Positions 11,038 to 23,485 of a stretch of DNA of 64,000 nt are shown here, piece by piece. The stretch comes from Eurosta solidaginis (taxonomy: Eukaryota; Arthropoda; Insecta; Diptera; Tephritidae): assembly GCF_040869045.1 (NCBI RefSeq), contig NC_090319.1, positions 279,221,693 through 279,285,692 on the forward strand. Direction: 5' to 3'. The stretch's first letter is position 1; each line of letters starts with the position of its first letter. The position numbers were made by a program, and so were the translations under genes. The notes below the pieces were generated by a model, which saw only the letters and a program-made list of their open reading frames with translations, did no database searches and was not told the origin of the DNA.

Positions 11038-12004
11038 TTAATATATATTAGGTTAACCAAATAAGTCTTGCACTATTTGAATACTCCATTTTTGCTTAAT
11101 TATGTATTTCATAGTTCTCCCAGAACCGAACTCTGTAGCGCTTCGTGGTGTTTCGTAGAGGTTAATCTTGTTCGAAAGCAATACCTTCACCTTATATCTA
11201 CTGACAGTTCTCACAATTTGTTTCATAAGCGCATAATATCAGAATACAGTTAAAGAACTGTTATCTCAGAATTTGTTTTAAAATTGTGCTTAGTCAAATG
11301 CAAATCACCTCGGAAAGACAGACAGTGGAGGATATACATATTTGTTTACAAGAGTTTCTGGGTGCCGGATTTTTTTCGAATGAAATACCAACCTACATAT
11401 ATCAGAGTTCATTATCGAAGATATGACTTGAGAAAGGTGCGTGTTGTCCTATCAAATTTTAAAAAAGTTAAAATGTTATTGGAAACAATTCTCTTTTGTT
11501 GATTTTATTTACACGGTATCCAATGTCCTTAAAACTGAAAAAAAACACCGCAACAAAAAGTTAGGCTTCGAGAAATATAAGAAAACGTAGCACTTTTTTA
11601 CTTCACCTATATTGGGTCAGTTTCATGAGGGATTTTCGCCTTGAATTTTTCTACGATAATCCTTTTTTTCAAGAGTGGGCTAACGCAGGGATCCTCATAG
11701 AATAGATCGAATTTGGAAATTTCGCTTTCGAATTTTAAGTAACTTACCGATCCCACAGAGATCTCAAGAACATAGCTTAGAGCCCTATTAAGTTGTAATA
11801 TTTTTGATAAAAATTGTTTATACATGTATATATGGATTGATATCTCTGACTTGAGGGACATATTTAAAATTTTTGGCGTCAGAGATTGAGCTATTTAGAG
11901 ACATTTAGGAAATGAATTTAAAGCATGTGAACTTCTCACTGAGCTGGGAACTTGAAACCTAACCCATAGTTCAGGACACTATGACAATGCAACCAAAGGA
12001 GAAA
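11038..12004. other. No gene recognised (about 1 kb)
   Basis: AT-rich sequence with frames of 61-84 codons on both strands and no motif. No repeat shared with the rest of the window was noticed. Confidence 0.4.
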
Positions 12005-13060
12005 TATTATTCGCTAGGTTACGTTAGGTGGTAGCCACCCTGAGAGGGGACTTGGACTTGGACACCATGAAAGTGAGTTGTGATACCACATACAATAAAA
12101 TAACGATGACGTAGCTATAGCTACTTAGCAACGATACAGTTTTAAATAAGGCCGATCTCAACCGAAGTACTTTCGTTTAATTCTGGCAAAGCTGTGAAAT
12201 CAAGCATAAAGTAATTCGATGATTCCACCACCATCATCCTCCATACAGCTACAGCAGAATGGGGTTTCCAGTATATTGGAAGTAACGCATGGCTTCACAT
12301 TGGACCCCTGTCAAACCGGAATGTCCACTAATAGATGAGTCTTAGTGAACCAAATTGTTTTGGCAGACCTCTTGCCATCCCATTCCGGTCAGAAAGATCT
12401 TGCTACCCTGCAAGAGGTGGTGTCCGACCAACGCTTGCTGAGCTGACTCGAGGCCCATCTATGCAGAAAAAAACCCAGAGGTGGCCAGCGGAATCCCGAA
12501 AACCCTACAGCCATCTTCCACCGGTTCAGTTATACCGATGCGGGCTAATAGATCCGCTTGACAGTTGCACGGGGTATCACTACGCCCCAGGACCAAGATT
12601 ATTTTAATCATAAAATATATCGATGGAATCTCAGACCACCCTCGATCGCACTATAGTTGAACTCAATGCCTTCATAGCTTGGCTATCAGAGTTGATGCTA
12701 AATTCCCTAACCAACAGCAGCTTCCCCTTGGACAGTGCTATAGTAAGAAGCCAACTTAAACCCCCTCCCCCAACCCTTCCGACCAGCTTCGACCCATCCG
12801 TGAACAAGTCATCTCTCGGGGGAATGACTAGGGTGAAGATTGCCCAGGGAGCAGTTATCGGCATACAATAGTTCGTCCTGTCAGGGATTAAGCGGAGCGT
12901 GGTAAGAAGGCTAGAGTGTCCGAAGTCAGAAAGCTCATAGCCCATATCACCAAGTCTGACCAACGACCGGGCCGCGGTCACCTTTCCCGCAATATCTACT
13001 GGATGAATGTTCAGCATGACATTCAGTGCCAAATTAGGTGCTGTTGGCACACTGTAGAGA
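12005..13060 (-). pseudogene. RNase H-bearing LINE, 3' half, broken (L1)
   Basis: On the minus strand the sequence runs from the RT-RNase H linker (NIHPVDIAGKVTAARSLVRL near 13005-12950) into an RNase H start (LFTDGSKLVGRVGGGG near 12800) and the SDSQAMKALSS box (near 12670). Then come a decayed PGH-type region and a terminal Cys/His segment (near 12280-12250), ending at a CACCTAACGTAACC tail near 12020. Frameshifts split it. RNase H-bearing non-LTR elements of the I/R1/LOA type have this order. Inactive. Confidence 0.72.
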
Positions 13061-14783
13061 TAATTACAAAATTCATACGACTTAATATCTAAAACATGGT
13101 TAAAAATTCAACGACAGTATAACACATATGACAAAAAGTTTCGCTAGATATCGCACGGATCTAGATATTTCGGATAGTTGTACGGATCGTTTGAAATCTG
13201 GCGATCAATTATTTTAGAGACCTCCAATCTAAGCTTGAGATACAACTTTTTCGAAACATCTTTTGACGTTGATTGATCTTCCACTTAGCCTACGGTGTAA
13301 TCTGTCTACTGTGAAATGCTTATAAGTTTCAATAAAATAGGAGGGGGTGAGTAGATTTAATCATTTCCGTCAGCCCATATGTTTCAGAGCAAGCTGGCCT
13401 CTGAGCTTCATACGAAGTTTTCTCTGTTTTTATACTTTTCTTACTACTTTTTCTCCCAATAGTCTTTTAAGAAAGGGCATCCTTTTCCCATCACTTTTCT
13501 TTGTCCTTGCCACCTGTTATAATATTGAAGTACTTATTGAAGCACACTCGTATTTACTGCATATTAATAAAGTCAAATGAAAGTTTGTTGTGTTGCTAAT
13601 ACCATCGACTACTGTTGCTGCTCCTGTTTCGCTTCAAAGACGCCTTTGATGATTGGCTGAAGAAATGGTGAGGAACGTTGAACGTCAAGTAAATTTAACG
13701 CAATGCAAATGAAAATTATTTCCAGAAACGAAACCCAAATTCATGAAATGAAACAAAATGTGCACAAAACAAGATAAGACCAAGAAAGATTTATTACCAA
13801 CGCAATGAGTTAAGAAAGACAAGTACCTTAGAAAAATAGCACAACAACAAATACGAAAATAAGCAATGTAACAATAATAAAAACAACAAGAATCAGTAAA
13901 ATAAAAGCAGCAAAAGTTGAAACAACAATGACAACATAAGCGAACTACAACAACAACAAAAAAAGCAACCATTGAATAAACTTACAACAATAACACACTT
14001 ATAATAATGATGAAGATGAAGAAGTTGACAAAGAAAATGATTGGGGAAAATGATGACTCGAATGCTTTTATTACATTCATTATTGGGCTTTGATTGTATG
14101 GATGTATGTATGTGGGAAATTGAAGGGTAGAACGGAATACGCTTCTATTACGTACATACGTTTGTAGATTACAAAGAAGAATGGCGTGAATGCGGGGGGA
14201 AGATGCTTTGCAAAGTGAATCTGGAATTGTTGAAGGAGCTGCCAGCCAAAACGGGTTGCCCTATGAAAATTCAATATGGCGGTAATTGTGAAGGCAACAA
14301 AGTTATGTATAAAAGTATATGTATAAACGTTTCTAAATACAAAATATAAATATGTAAATTAGCATTGGGGATATATAAACGTCAAAAGAAAAATTATGTT
14401 TTTCACTTTGATGTGGGGTTACTTGAAGTGCGCACATTCACACAAATTTTTGTTTAACTTTACTTATAAGTGCCTATGTATGTATGTATATACCTTTCTA
14501 TTTATTTGTAGATGTTTGACGTAATTGATGAGTACCAGAATTGGTGGAGAAAGTATATGCTTCTTCTGCCTCCGTTGCTATTCGTTCTATCAAAATGGAT
14601 GCCTTCGCCACATTAGAACAGTAAAATTTCCCTCTGTCATGTTTGTGATTTTAATTGGTGCTCATATATTTTTTTCCGTTTCATGAGCTAAGCATGATTA
14701 ACAATAATTAGAGTTGGCATTAATTACGCCAAAAAGTTAATTACGCAGCAGGCGAAAAAATTGGTAGTGAAAATGGTAGATAT
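13061..14783. other. No gene recognised (1.7 kb); CAA-rich tract
   Basis: A CAA/AAC-rich low-complexity tract lies at about 13840-13990, giving a misleading Cys/Val/Phe-rich minus frame. A TATG/CATA patch lies near 14095-14115 and 14475. Nothing else is recognised. Confidence 0.45.
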
Positions 14784-14791
14784 ATGTACAT

Positions 14792-15917
14792 TAAGCTGGG
14801 TTGATTTGCATGGACGAAAGTTAACCCATATCGCGCCATTGATTTTCCACTAAGCATACCCAAAAAAATAATTTTCGAGCCTGAAAAATTTGAGTTTTTT
14901 GACTTTTTTTTCTTTTATAATATATATCCCATACAACCGGCTGTTGAGGTAAGAGGATTTTCATCATTTTTTCGAAATCGATTTTTATTATAAATATGTC
15001 CGATCTTAACGATTTTTTCAGACAACCATTTATGCCCAATACGTAAGCTTCTGGTAAAATTTGATGCTGCTAGCTGTTAAAATGAGGCAGAAATGGGGCA
15101 GAAATGCGACAACCCTCTTATTGAACAATCGATTGTATGGGCGGTATATGCTACAGTGGTCCGATCCGGTCGATTCTGACAAATGTCAAATCCCCCATCA
15201 AAATATGCCTACTTAACAAATTTCATCAAGATATATCAAAAATTGAGGGACTAGTTTGCGTTCAAACAAACGGACAGACGGACGAACGGACGGACGGCCG
15301 GACAGACGGACATGGCTAAATAAACTTAGCTCGTCCCCTGATCATTTTGGTATACTTATTGGTGGGTCTAACGGAAACATATACATAAAAAATGATTTGG
15401 AGCCTTGAAAATGAAAAAAATCGATTTCGACCAAAACAAGTCGCAAAAACCAAAAAAAAAATTTTTTTTAAACTATTAATGCCAACGTTTTTATCGCATA
15501 ATTTTAAGTGGTATAGAAACTATGAGACAAATTCGTTTTCATCGGCAACACTTTTGCACGTTTCTGAAGGAACCCTTAAAAAAAAATGGCCAAAAAATAA
15601 ATTTTTTCACCAAAACACTCCTCAAAACCCAAAAAATATATATGTTTTTTTTTCCAAAAAACTGTTATCGCCAAAGTTTTTAGCAGACAATTTTGAGTCG
15701 GACACGGTATACATGAAAATTTTAAAATCAAATGCAAATTTTTTAAGTAGGTCATGAAAAAAAACCTTAAAAATAGAAGAAAAAAAGTCAAAAAACTCAA
15801 ATTTTGCAGGCTCGAAAATTATTTTCTTGGGTATGTTTAGTGGAATTTTTTTTCCCGCGCCCAAAACCTATCGAAAAATCGATGGCGCGATATAGGTTAA
15901 TAAATTGACCCAGCTTA
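14792..15917. mobile_element. TIR element T with long inverted ends, 8 bp duplication
   Basis: It begins TAAGCTGGGTTGATTT and ends AAATTGACCCAGCTTA. The arms match for roughly 120 bp, including the phrases ATATCGCGCCAT, CATACCCAA, AATAATTTTCGAGCCTG and AACTCAAA. Both sides carry ATGTACAT (14784-14791 and 15918-15925). That fits an 8 bp duplication; a TTAA reading is also possible because TTAA straddles both ends. The middle is A/T-rich and noncoding, and it contains a Z-type repeat (Z1). Confidence 0.75.
14920..15388 (-). mobile_element. Z-family repeat fragment (Z1) nested in element T
   Basis: It shares with Z3 (26.6-27.5 kb) the phrases TTTTTTCAGACAACCAT, GGTCCGATCCGG, GACAAATGTC, CATCAAGATAT, the GGACAGACGGACG tract (about 15268-15312) and GGTATACTTATTGGTGGGTC. 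The hairpin end is missing. The T-element arm breaks off at its left edge, so it inserted into T or captured part of it. Noncoding. Confidence 0.6.
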
Positions 15918-15953
15918 ATGTACATACATACATATATACATACATACATACAT
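15918..15953. repeat. CATA microsatellite
   Basis: A run of ACATACATACATATATACAT-type repeats directly abuts element T. The repeat supplies the palindromic ATGTACAT target. Confidence 0.85.
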
Positions 15954-15955
15954 TA

Positions 15956-16775
15956 AATAAGGTTGTACTTACTATATAATAGATTTATTTTGGCGAATAT
16001 TGTACAAGCGTAGATGGAGAAAAATTACATAAATTTATTATACATAACCTTGTTAATAGGAACCCATTTTATTAAAGGTTGTATGGTAAAATTAGTTACA
16101 TATTAAAATTAATAATTTACATTCAGTATATTGGAGTGCAGACTAGGCCATGTTCAGTCTCAGAGTTCTTATGAACGAATATTTTTTCATCTTTTTAAAA
16201 TGAAATCGCGAACATAAAAGCAATTCATTCAGACTCGAAAAGGCCTTGTGAACCTTGCAAAGCATATAAGCCTTATAAGCTTTGCTGCAGTTGCGACATG
16301 GAAATGGCAGTGACAATTTTTAGAAAATGTCATCAATCACTTTTATTTCCGGTAATTTGGTAACATGCAACTGAAACCGTGTAAACCAATCACAAAAACA
16401 TTTTCGAAATTGGAGAAGTCTTCATGAAAATTAGAATGAAATAATATTGTTTAACTGTATTGAAATCCTAGCGGCAATATTAGAAAGTTTTCCACTATCA
16501 CTAAAAAAAAGTTCATGTGCAATATTAGCATCACTATGCTGTTACCAAATAAATACAACGACAGTATGCCATTTACACACATGCATAGAAGGCAACGAAA
16601 AAATACTTCACACACATAACCAGCAGCTTGAAGCGAAGAGATTATTTTGCATACACATATGTAGCCAGCATAAGAGGGAAGAAGAAAGAGAAACAATCAC
16701 TCATCACGTCCTCATCAGCTAAAAGCAGTAGCTGTTGCTCACACACACACACGCATATAGCTAGAAGAAAAACAT
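15956..16775. other. No gene recognised
   Basis: AT-rich sequence. Open frames at 16447-16722 and 16628-16849 and opposite frames have no motif. An (AC)n run lies at 16741-16752. Confidence 0.4.
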
Positions 16776-17374
16776 CCCTGCAAAAAATCGTGCGATTAAT
16801 TCCTAAGGAGCCAATTGAAAAAAAAACAACAAAAAACAACAGCAAATAAATGAATAAAATAAAAAGATTAAATGTAACTGAATATAATTATTTAAGAAAA
16901 ATGCGGAGCTCTATACCGAACCTAAAATATTAGGACCATATGTTCCACAGCCTTATTATTGGTTTTTTTTTTATTATTGTACAACACCAATACGAAAAAA
17001 ATTTAGAATATAGTATTAAATTTAAAAAAAAAATTAAATCCGTAAGAATTCCCGTACGAGTAGAAAAGGGACTTGTCCGACAGTACCCATAGGCGAGCAA
17101 AGAGAATCTATCCGACAGTACACAAAGGAACAATACCCAAAGAGTACAAGAGAAAGTGTCGAACAGTACAAAAAGGATCTGTTCGACAGTACCCGTAAGG
17201 GTATAAAGAGGACTAGTCCGACACTACCCGTTCAGGCATAAACAGGTACAACTTGTCTCTCCATAGGACATGCTCACTAATAACCCATATAAAGAGATCA
17301 TAACTGGCTATAGTCGCATATTCCTTTCCGACTCATCCCGGATTCATCCTAGACTAATCGCATTTTTTGCAGGG
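16776..17374. mobile_element. W-family element W1 (599 bp), CCCTGCAAAAAA ends and internal minisatellite
   Basis: The left end is CCCTGCAAAAAATCGTGCGA, and the right end on the other strand is CCCTGCAAAAAATGCGATTA. Flanking dinucleotides are AT on both sides. Inside, about 17060-17240, is a degenerate tandem repeat of roughly 35-40 bp built on TCCGACAGTACCC. W2 (22-26 kb) and W3 (58-60 kb) share the ends and the TCATAGGACATGCTC and AGAGATCA phrases near the right end. There is no transposase, so it is non-autonomous. Confidence 0.75.
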
Positions 17375-17490
17375 ATAAACTACAGATATATAAGTATGAT
17401 AAATAACCAAGTATGAGATACAACTGTTCCAGAAGGCATTTTCGTGAAATGTATAGGCCTTAGGATAAATAGTTGACCGAGGCTAACTAA

Positions 17491-17531
17491 GAGTATAAAA
17501 GCAGCGCGGTGCAAGCGAAAATCAATCAGTT
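17491..17531 (+). promoter_or_regulatory. Core-promoter-like TATA plus initiator
   Basis: TATAAAAG at 17494 is followed, 30-34 bases on, by an arthropod initiator-like ATCAATCAGTT (A at 17528). No open frame follows and the next feature is repeat X1. Most likely this is a scrap of an LTR or other TE promoter lying between W1 and X1. Confidence 0.35.
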
Positions 17532-17593
17532 TGATTTTATCACACTTTAGTGATGTACGCGATAATTATAAATGTGAAGTAGTACTCCCAAAA

Positions 17594-19368
17594 TTTTTAT
17601 AATCAGCTGAGCAGAGCTCACAGAGTATATTAACTTTGTTCGCATAACGGTAATACGTAACGGCATAAGCTAATCGAGATAGATATAGACTTCTATATAT
17701 CAAAATGATATGGGCGTAAAAAGAAATTCATTTAGAAATGTCCGTCTCTCCGTTCGTCCGTAAACACGATAACTTGAGTAAATTTTGAGGTATCTTGATG
17801 AAATTTGGAATGTGGGTTCCTGGGCGCTCATCTCACATCGCTATTCAAAATGAACGATCGGACTACAACCACGCCCACTTTTTCGATATCGAAAATTTCG
17901 AAAAACCGAAAAATTTCGATAGTTCATTACCAAAAACGGATATAGCGATGAAACTTGGTAGGTGCATTGACCTTATGACGTAAAATATGAAATTAGTAAA
18001 ATTTTGGACAATGGGCGTGGCACCGCCTACTTTTAAAAGAAGGCAATTTAAAAGTTTAGCAAGCTGTAATTTCGCAGTCGTTGAAGATATCATGATGAAA
18101 TATGGCAGGCACGTTCCTCCTTTTACTATATATGTGTTAATAAAAACTTGCAAAATCGGATGACGAACACGTCCACTTAAAAAAAAAATTCTTTAAGTCA
18201 AATTTTAACAAAAAATTTAATATCTTTACAGTATATAAGTACATTATGTCAACATTCAACTCCAGTAATGATATGGTGCAACAAAGTACAAAAATAAAAG
18301 AAAATTTCAAAATAGGCGTGGCTCCGCCCTTTTTCATTTAATTCGTCTAGAATACTTTTAACGCCATAAGTCGAACAAAAATTTACCAATCCTTGTGAAA
18401 TTTGGTAGAGACATAGATTCTATGACGATAACTGTTTTCTGTGAAAATGAGCGAAATCGGCTGAAGCCACGCCCATTTTTTATACACAGTCGACCGTCTG
18501 TCCTTCCGCTCGGCCGTTAACACGATAACTTGCGCAAAAAACGATATACCTTTACTAAACTTAGTTCACGTACTTATCTGAATTCACTTTATCTTGGTAT
18601 AAAAAATGGCCGAAATTTGAGTATGACCACGCCCACTTTTTCGATATCGAAAATTACGAAAAATGAAAAAAAATGCCATAATTCTATACTAAATATGAAA
18701 AAAGGGATGAAACATGGTTTATTGACGCAAAATATAACTTTAGAAAAAACTTTGAAAATGGGTGTGACACCTACCATATTAAGTTCTGGAGGGCGAAATC
18801 AAAAGCCCTTGGAATTTTGGCAGGAATACTGTTCGTGGTGTGACATATATAAATAAATTAGCGGTACCCGACAGATGGTCCACATTTTGGTCAATATCTC
18901 GAAAACGCCTTCACATATACAACTAAGAGCCACTCCCTTTTAAAACTCTCATTAATACCTTTAATTTGATACCCATATCGTAAAAAACACATTCTAGAGT
19001 CACCCCTGGTCAACCCTTATTGCGATATCTCGAAAAGGCGTCCACCTATAGAACTAAGGCCCACTACGTTTTAAATAATCAGTAACACCTCTCAATTGAT
19101 ACCCATATAGTACAAACGCATTCTAGAGTCACACCTGGTCCATCTTTATGGCGATATCCCGAAATGGCGCCCACCTATAGAACTATGGCCCACTCCCTTT
19201 TAAAATACTCTTTAATACCTTCCATTTGATACGCATGTCATACAAACACATTCCAGATTTACGCTAGGTTCATTTTCCTACATTGTGATTTTCCCTTATT
19301 TAGTCTCCAAAGCTCTCAGCTGAGTATGTAAGGTTCGGTTACACCCGAACTTAGCCTTTCTTACTTGT
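17594..19368 (+). mobile_element. X-family repeat X1 (long noncoding, hairpin-ended)
   Basis: It opens TTTTTATAATCAGCTGAGCAG ... CTCACAGAGTATATTAAC and closes GGTTACACCCGAACTTAGCC ... TTACTTGT. Two internal blocks start with ACACGATAACTTGAG (17764 and 18520) and are rich in CCACGCCCACTTTTTCGATA and GGGCGTGGC(AT)CCGCC phrases. A short array of ~128 bp monomers follows (18868-19290). The right end carries a stem-loop (GTTCGG/CCGAAC) about 18 bases before ACTTGT. Frames inside (62-108 codons) are not conserved between copies. Confidence 0.8.
18868..19290 (+). repeat. X1 internal satellite, ~3 monomers
   Basis: Each unit contains GCGATATCTCGAAAAGGCG, CACCTATAGAACTA, TTTGATACCCATATCGTA and CATTCTAGAGTCACCCCTGG. 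It is the same monomer as in X2, X3 and X4, but only about three copies are present. Confidence 0.8.
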
Positions 19369-20224
19369 CCAAATAAAGAACGTTTCGTTATGCTGAATAA
19401 TTGAGTTATTTATTCGGCAGTTCAGAGATTCGAACGGTAACAGAAGCTGCAAAATAATCAGATTAATTAGAACATTGCACTGAAAACAACGCAATGCAAA
19501 AGCATTTCCTCATGCCTTTCGTCTGATGCTCATATTGTGAAAACACATCCCAGGGCTACCTCTGGCCCACATTTAGGTGAATATTTTTTGAAGAAAGTAA
19601 GATATTGGAATATAAGATATCATAAGCTGATGGGGGTACAATATATTTTTGATACCCTTAATCCATTTATTCGTCTATATCTAGGAAAGGAGAGCTTTCA
19701 TTTGATATTCATATTGTGCGAACACTTTCAAGGATTACCAGGGTTCATATGTTGGAGTCCAGACTCTAGTGACCTACCGTATTAAAATGCACCCTAAACT
19801 TTAAGTTAGATCTTTAGTTTAACAACGGCGAAAGGTGTATTAACTTCTATGTAGTGGCTTTGAGTGATGCCCAGTCAAACATACAGACTATCAGACAGAC
19901 GGACAAACATTTCAAAAACTGTTGTCTTGGACTCAGTTGCTTTAATAATGATCCCTGGCATCAATTTTTCTTTTATATCTTCAATGTACAGACATCGGCC
20001 TGTTGCAATTTTCTTATATGTAGAAATTAGCCCAAACAAATTTGGTCTAACAAAGTACTAGTTATTAGTCTCGTATTGATTTTAGACAATATTTTTCCGC
20101 AAAGTGTTTCAGATTTTCTACCAAATAAAAAATACGACCATTCGCGCTTCCTATGTAAAAATATCTAAACAGCATCTGGTAACAATTCATGTTTCTAACT
20201 GTTAAAATTAGGAGGAAATAGCAA
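19369..20224. repeat. Degenerate X-type monomers and unassigned sequence
   Basis: At 19505-19570 and 19690-19760 the phrases CTTTCGTCTGATGCTCATAT, AAACACATCCCAGGG and CATTTGATATTCATATTGTG are decayed versions of the 128 bp X monomer. A CAGACAGACGGACAAAC tract at about 19893-19910 recalls the X/Z families. The rest is unassigned. Confidence 0.45.
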
Positions 20225-20702
20225 AATTCATCACAAGCAGTATGACGAGATCTGGCACCTGCCAACACAGCCGTTTGATTCAGACAAGCATAAGGAGGCC
20301 CTAAGCAATATACACACAGAAGCGTTTACCGCTTTTGCCAGGACGCGCCCGATGAACCCTCTTATTAATATGCAATAACCTAGTCCTGCAGAAGGGAGAC
20401 ACGAGTCACCCTGGCCCAACTTCCTTCTGGATACTGCAACAGATTAAAGTCTTACTTGTTTAGAACAATCCCGACATACGTAATGTATGTCTTACATGCG
20501 ATGTGTCGCCACATGACACCAACCATATTTTCAAATATAATGTGGAAGCCTACGCCTCTAACAGCAATCTCCCTATGGTTCGTCCCTGTTGAAACTGCCA
20601 GTTTCCTTGGGCTCCCGTTAGAGGACTTTGATAACAATTTGTGAGTGGTCATGTCCATTGAATGTGGAACAGCAATGTTAACACAACAACAACAACAGGA
20701 GG
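20225..20702 (+). pseudogene. LINE 3' end with C-terminal zinc-finger-like motif and (CAA)n tail
   Basis: In one plus frame the sequence reads RVTLAQLPSGYCNRLKSYL then CLTCDVSPHDTNHIF (CX2CX5HX3H) near 20475-20525. After a one-base frameshift near 20545 it continues to GLPLEDFDNNL and a stop at 20644. The trailer ends in ACAACAACAACAACAGG at about 20683-20702. This is the C terminus of an RNase H-type LINE ORF2. Endonuclease, RT and most of the RNase H are absent. The tail is the usual 3' signature of target-primed insertion. Confidence 0.7.
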
Positions 20703-20727
20703 AAAGAAGAAATATGAAAAATTGGTT

Positions 20728-20970
20728 GTATGGGAGTTATGTGCTAAAATGGTCCGATCTGTTCGGCTCCGACAAATGTCTAATTAGACACCAAAATATA
20801 CCAGCTTGAGATATCTTAATGAAATTTGATAATTAAGATATCTCAAAACTTGAAGAACTATTTTACGTTCAAACAGACAGTCAGAAAAACGGACATCCAG
20901 ACAGAAAATGCAATTTCATATTTCGGACCAAACTTAATATACCATTTAATTTTCATGAATGGTATAATAA
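20728..20970 (-). mobile_element. Z-family repeat fragment (Z2)
   Basis: It shares TTGTATGGGAGTTATGTGCT, GGTCCGATC, GACAAATGTCTAAT, a CAGACAGTCAGAAAAACGGAC tract and the terminal AATATACCATTTAATTTTCA with Z3. The part with the hairpin end is missing. Confidence 0.6.
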
Positions 20971-22023
20971 TGTATGTAAAGAGGTAAATAAAAATATAAC
21001 AAAACTAGTAACATATAAAAACAAAATTACTATCCAACAGATCCAAGCGCTTAATGTGTAGTATATACTAGCATGTACCTGTATACATACCCACCAGAAA
21101 ATAAATGTTCATTAAAAGGTCTAACTATAGAGCATTTTCCAGAATTGGTCTAACATTTACATATAGTTTTCTTTAATTGCTAATTACATAAAAAAAAAGC
21201 ATCGGTAAGATGAGCTGATATTGGAAGTCCCATATATAATACACCAGAGTTCGATTTACACAAATATAGACTACAAAAACTCGAAATTTGAATATTTCAG
21301 ATTTTTTTAAAAAAATGAAAAGTAAAGTCGGATTAAGGATGCGGTGTTTCTGGGCTGGATTATGAGTGTGCCAAAGTTTCACGAAGAGGATAATTTTATG
21401 GAAACCATAGAAAACGAATTCAAAGTAAATTTGAATTGCTTTGTATATCTGTTGCTCCCAAGCACAACCGAAAAAGTCACTTAAAGCTAACCTTTAAGTT
21501 TAAAGAGACGCAGCTTTAAAGTTTTTGAAGTGTTTATCAAAAGTAGCAAACTTGACTGACCTTTTCTTAAAAAATATCATTATTTGCCGGGAAAAATGCA
21601 GTTGTTTGGTTGAAAAATGTCAATGTTATGATCTGAGTCTTGAAAAGTGCAGTGTAAATTAATATTTTCCGGAAAGATTGACATTTACAGTTATCGAATC
21701 GCAGACTAGCTTAATTTCGAAAAAAGTTACTTTTCCCATAATGCCGGGAAGCAGCAGATATATCTAAATAAAATATGATGTTATTTCCTGAAATTTACCT
21801 ACCGTAAACTGTGTGTAAAATTAGTTTTTGATAAAAAATTATCTCGGCAGCTCTCAACTTTAAATGAATTAATCCATTCGTAAGTAAGCGTGTACCCAAA
21901 ATTAGTAAAAAGTTTTTGTTCTGCTAGAATGATCTGAACAAAATGCTAAGTTCTTATTGTTTATTACTGCTTATGCCTTTATTTAGCGGGTATATTCATA
22001 TGCACATACAGATACGTAAATAT
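20971..22023. other. No gene recognised (1 kb)
   Basis: AT-rich, without a frame or repeat that I can assign. Confidence 0.4.
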
Positions 22024-23485
22024 CGCTGCAAAAATTCGTTCGATTACTTCCTGAAGATATTGGTCTCCGGTTGATCTATTTTGTCTACATTTGGGCATTA
22101 TTGATCGCCTTTAGTCCCTTTCGGGTACAGTTGGGATTAGGCAGTTTGAAATCTATTTTTTTTAACATCCAGTATATTTTGCCAACTGTATACATGTATG
22201 ATGTATTCCAATCTAACAATTCTGTGTTTTTTTTAATTAATTCATAATTAATAAAACTTAAAAACGTGTTGCATGAAAGAGCATACTTTTTGATTTCTTC
22301 AGCTATAGTTGGAACCTTTAGATGCCGGTGTAGCTGGTTGTTAGTCACATAAAAGGGTGCGTTTACAATCATTCTAAGGTAGCCCATTTTAAGAAATATT
22401 AAAAAAAAAACGGCAACGAAGTGAGTAAAGAATCCTTATTGAACCGAAAAGGGAGTAGTCTTCATATGTTCCCATTAGGGTACAAAGGGGATTGATCCTA
22501 TTGATCCCTTTCGCATATAAATGGGTACAATTAGTCTCGTCATAGTAGAGGTTTATGCCGATCACTTTATCGGCGGCGGCGGCGTAAGCTCTATTATATA
22601 CCGGCGGCGGTGGCGGTGTGGGTGGCGCGCCGGCATACGCCGGTGTTCTGACTTTAAAAATCTTGATTTTTCAGTTTAAAAAAATTATATTTAGGAAGCG
22701 TTTTGGGTAAAAGTCTAGTTGAGGGGTCGACTGCTAATACGCTACCAGAAATATCGAGGGATGTCAAAACTCGCGTATTGACCTCCACAACAATAATCCG
22801 AAGACGGAAAAGAAAAATTGTGTCTCTGTTCGGCGATATTTGCAGTTGAAGTTGGCGATTTTCATATGGTTGTTGTAATGGTGGTGTACCCACAACAAAA
22901 ATTGTGAACATAAGTGTTTTGCGCGAATATAGTTTTGGTCTCCAAACCGGTGTTGCACCCACCCAGGGTAATTTTTTATAAGCGCGGCCGAAGGTGTTCT
23001 GCACAAAAATACTATGGATTCCACCCCCGGTATCGAAGGGACCCGCGGGTCATTTTTCGGTTCTTCGTTAATACCTTTTGAACGAGTCGTTTGAAACCTC
23101 TCCATATTTTTGGTAGCGTATTAGCAGTCGACCCCTCAGCTAGACTTTTACCAGGTTTTGTTTGTATGTATTTGAGGATATCAAGGTTTTGGCCATTTCG
23201 GAAAGATCCGGGGTTTTTGCCTCAAAATCTCACAGAAAGGTTAAAAATGTTCAGGATTAACTCCTTGCGGAGGGATTGTGCCTCGTTCGCTTACTTCAGA
23301 GAGGTTCTGCTGCAATTGCTGAAAAGAAATAGAGATACATAAAATGGTCACACTTTTGTCTGTATAGCTCGTGCAAAGCGTAGTTTCACCTGGGGTTAAC
23401 TCCTAACAATCGTCGTGAACACAATTTCTTTAAATCATGTGCGAACAGTAGCTATCCCAACCACCGTATGCCAGCACAGAAGCTA

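Noticed and set aside
13685..13972. Cys/Val/Phe-rich minus frame
   Set aside because: Antisense reading of a CAA/AAC-rich low-complexity tract.
15392..15864. Frames of 121, 74 and 80 codons rich in Lys/Phe
   Set aside because: They overlap on both strands in the A/T-rich centre of element T and have no domain.
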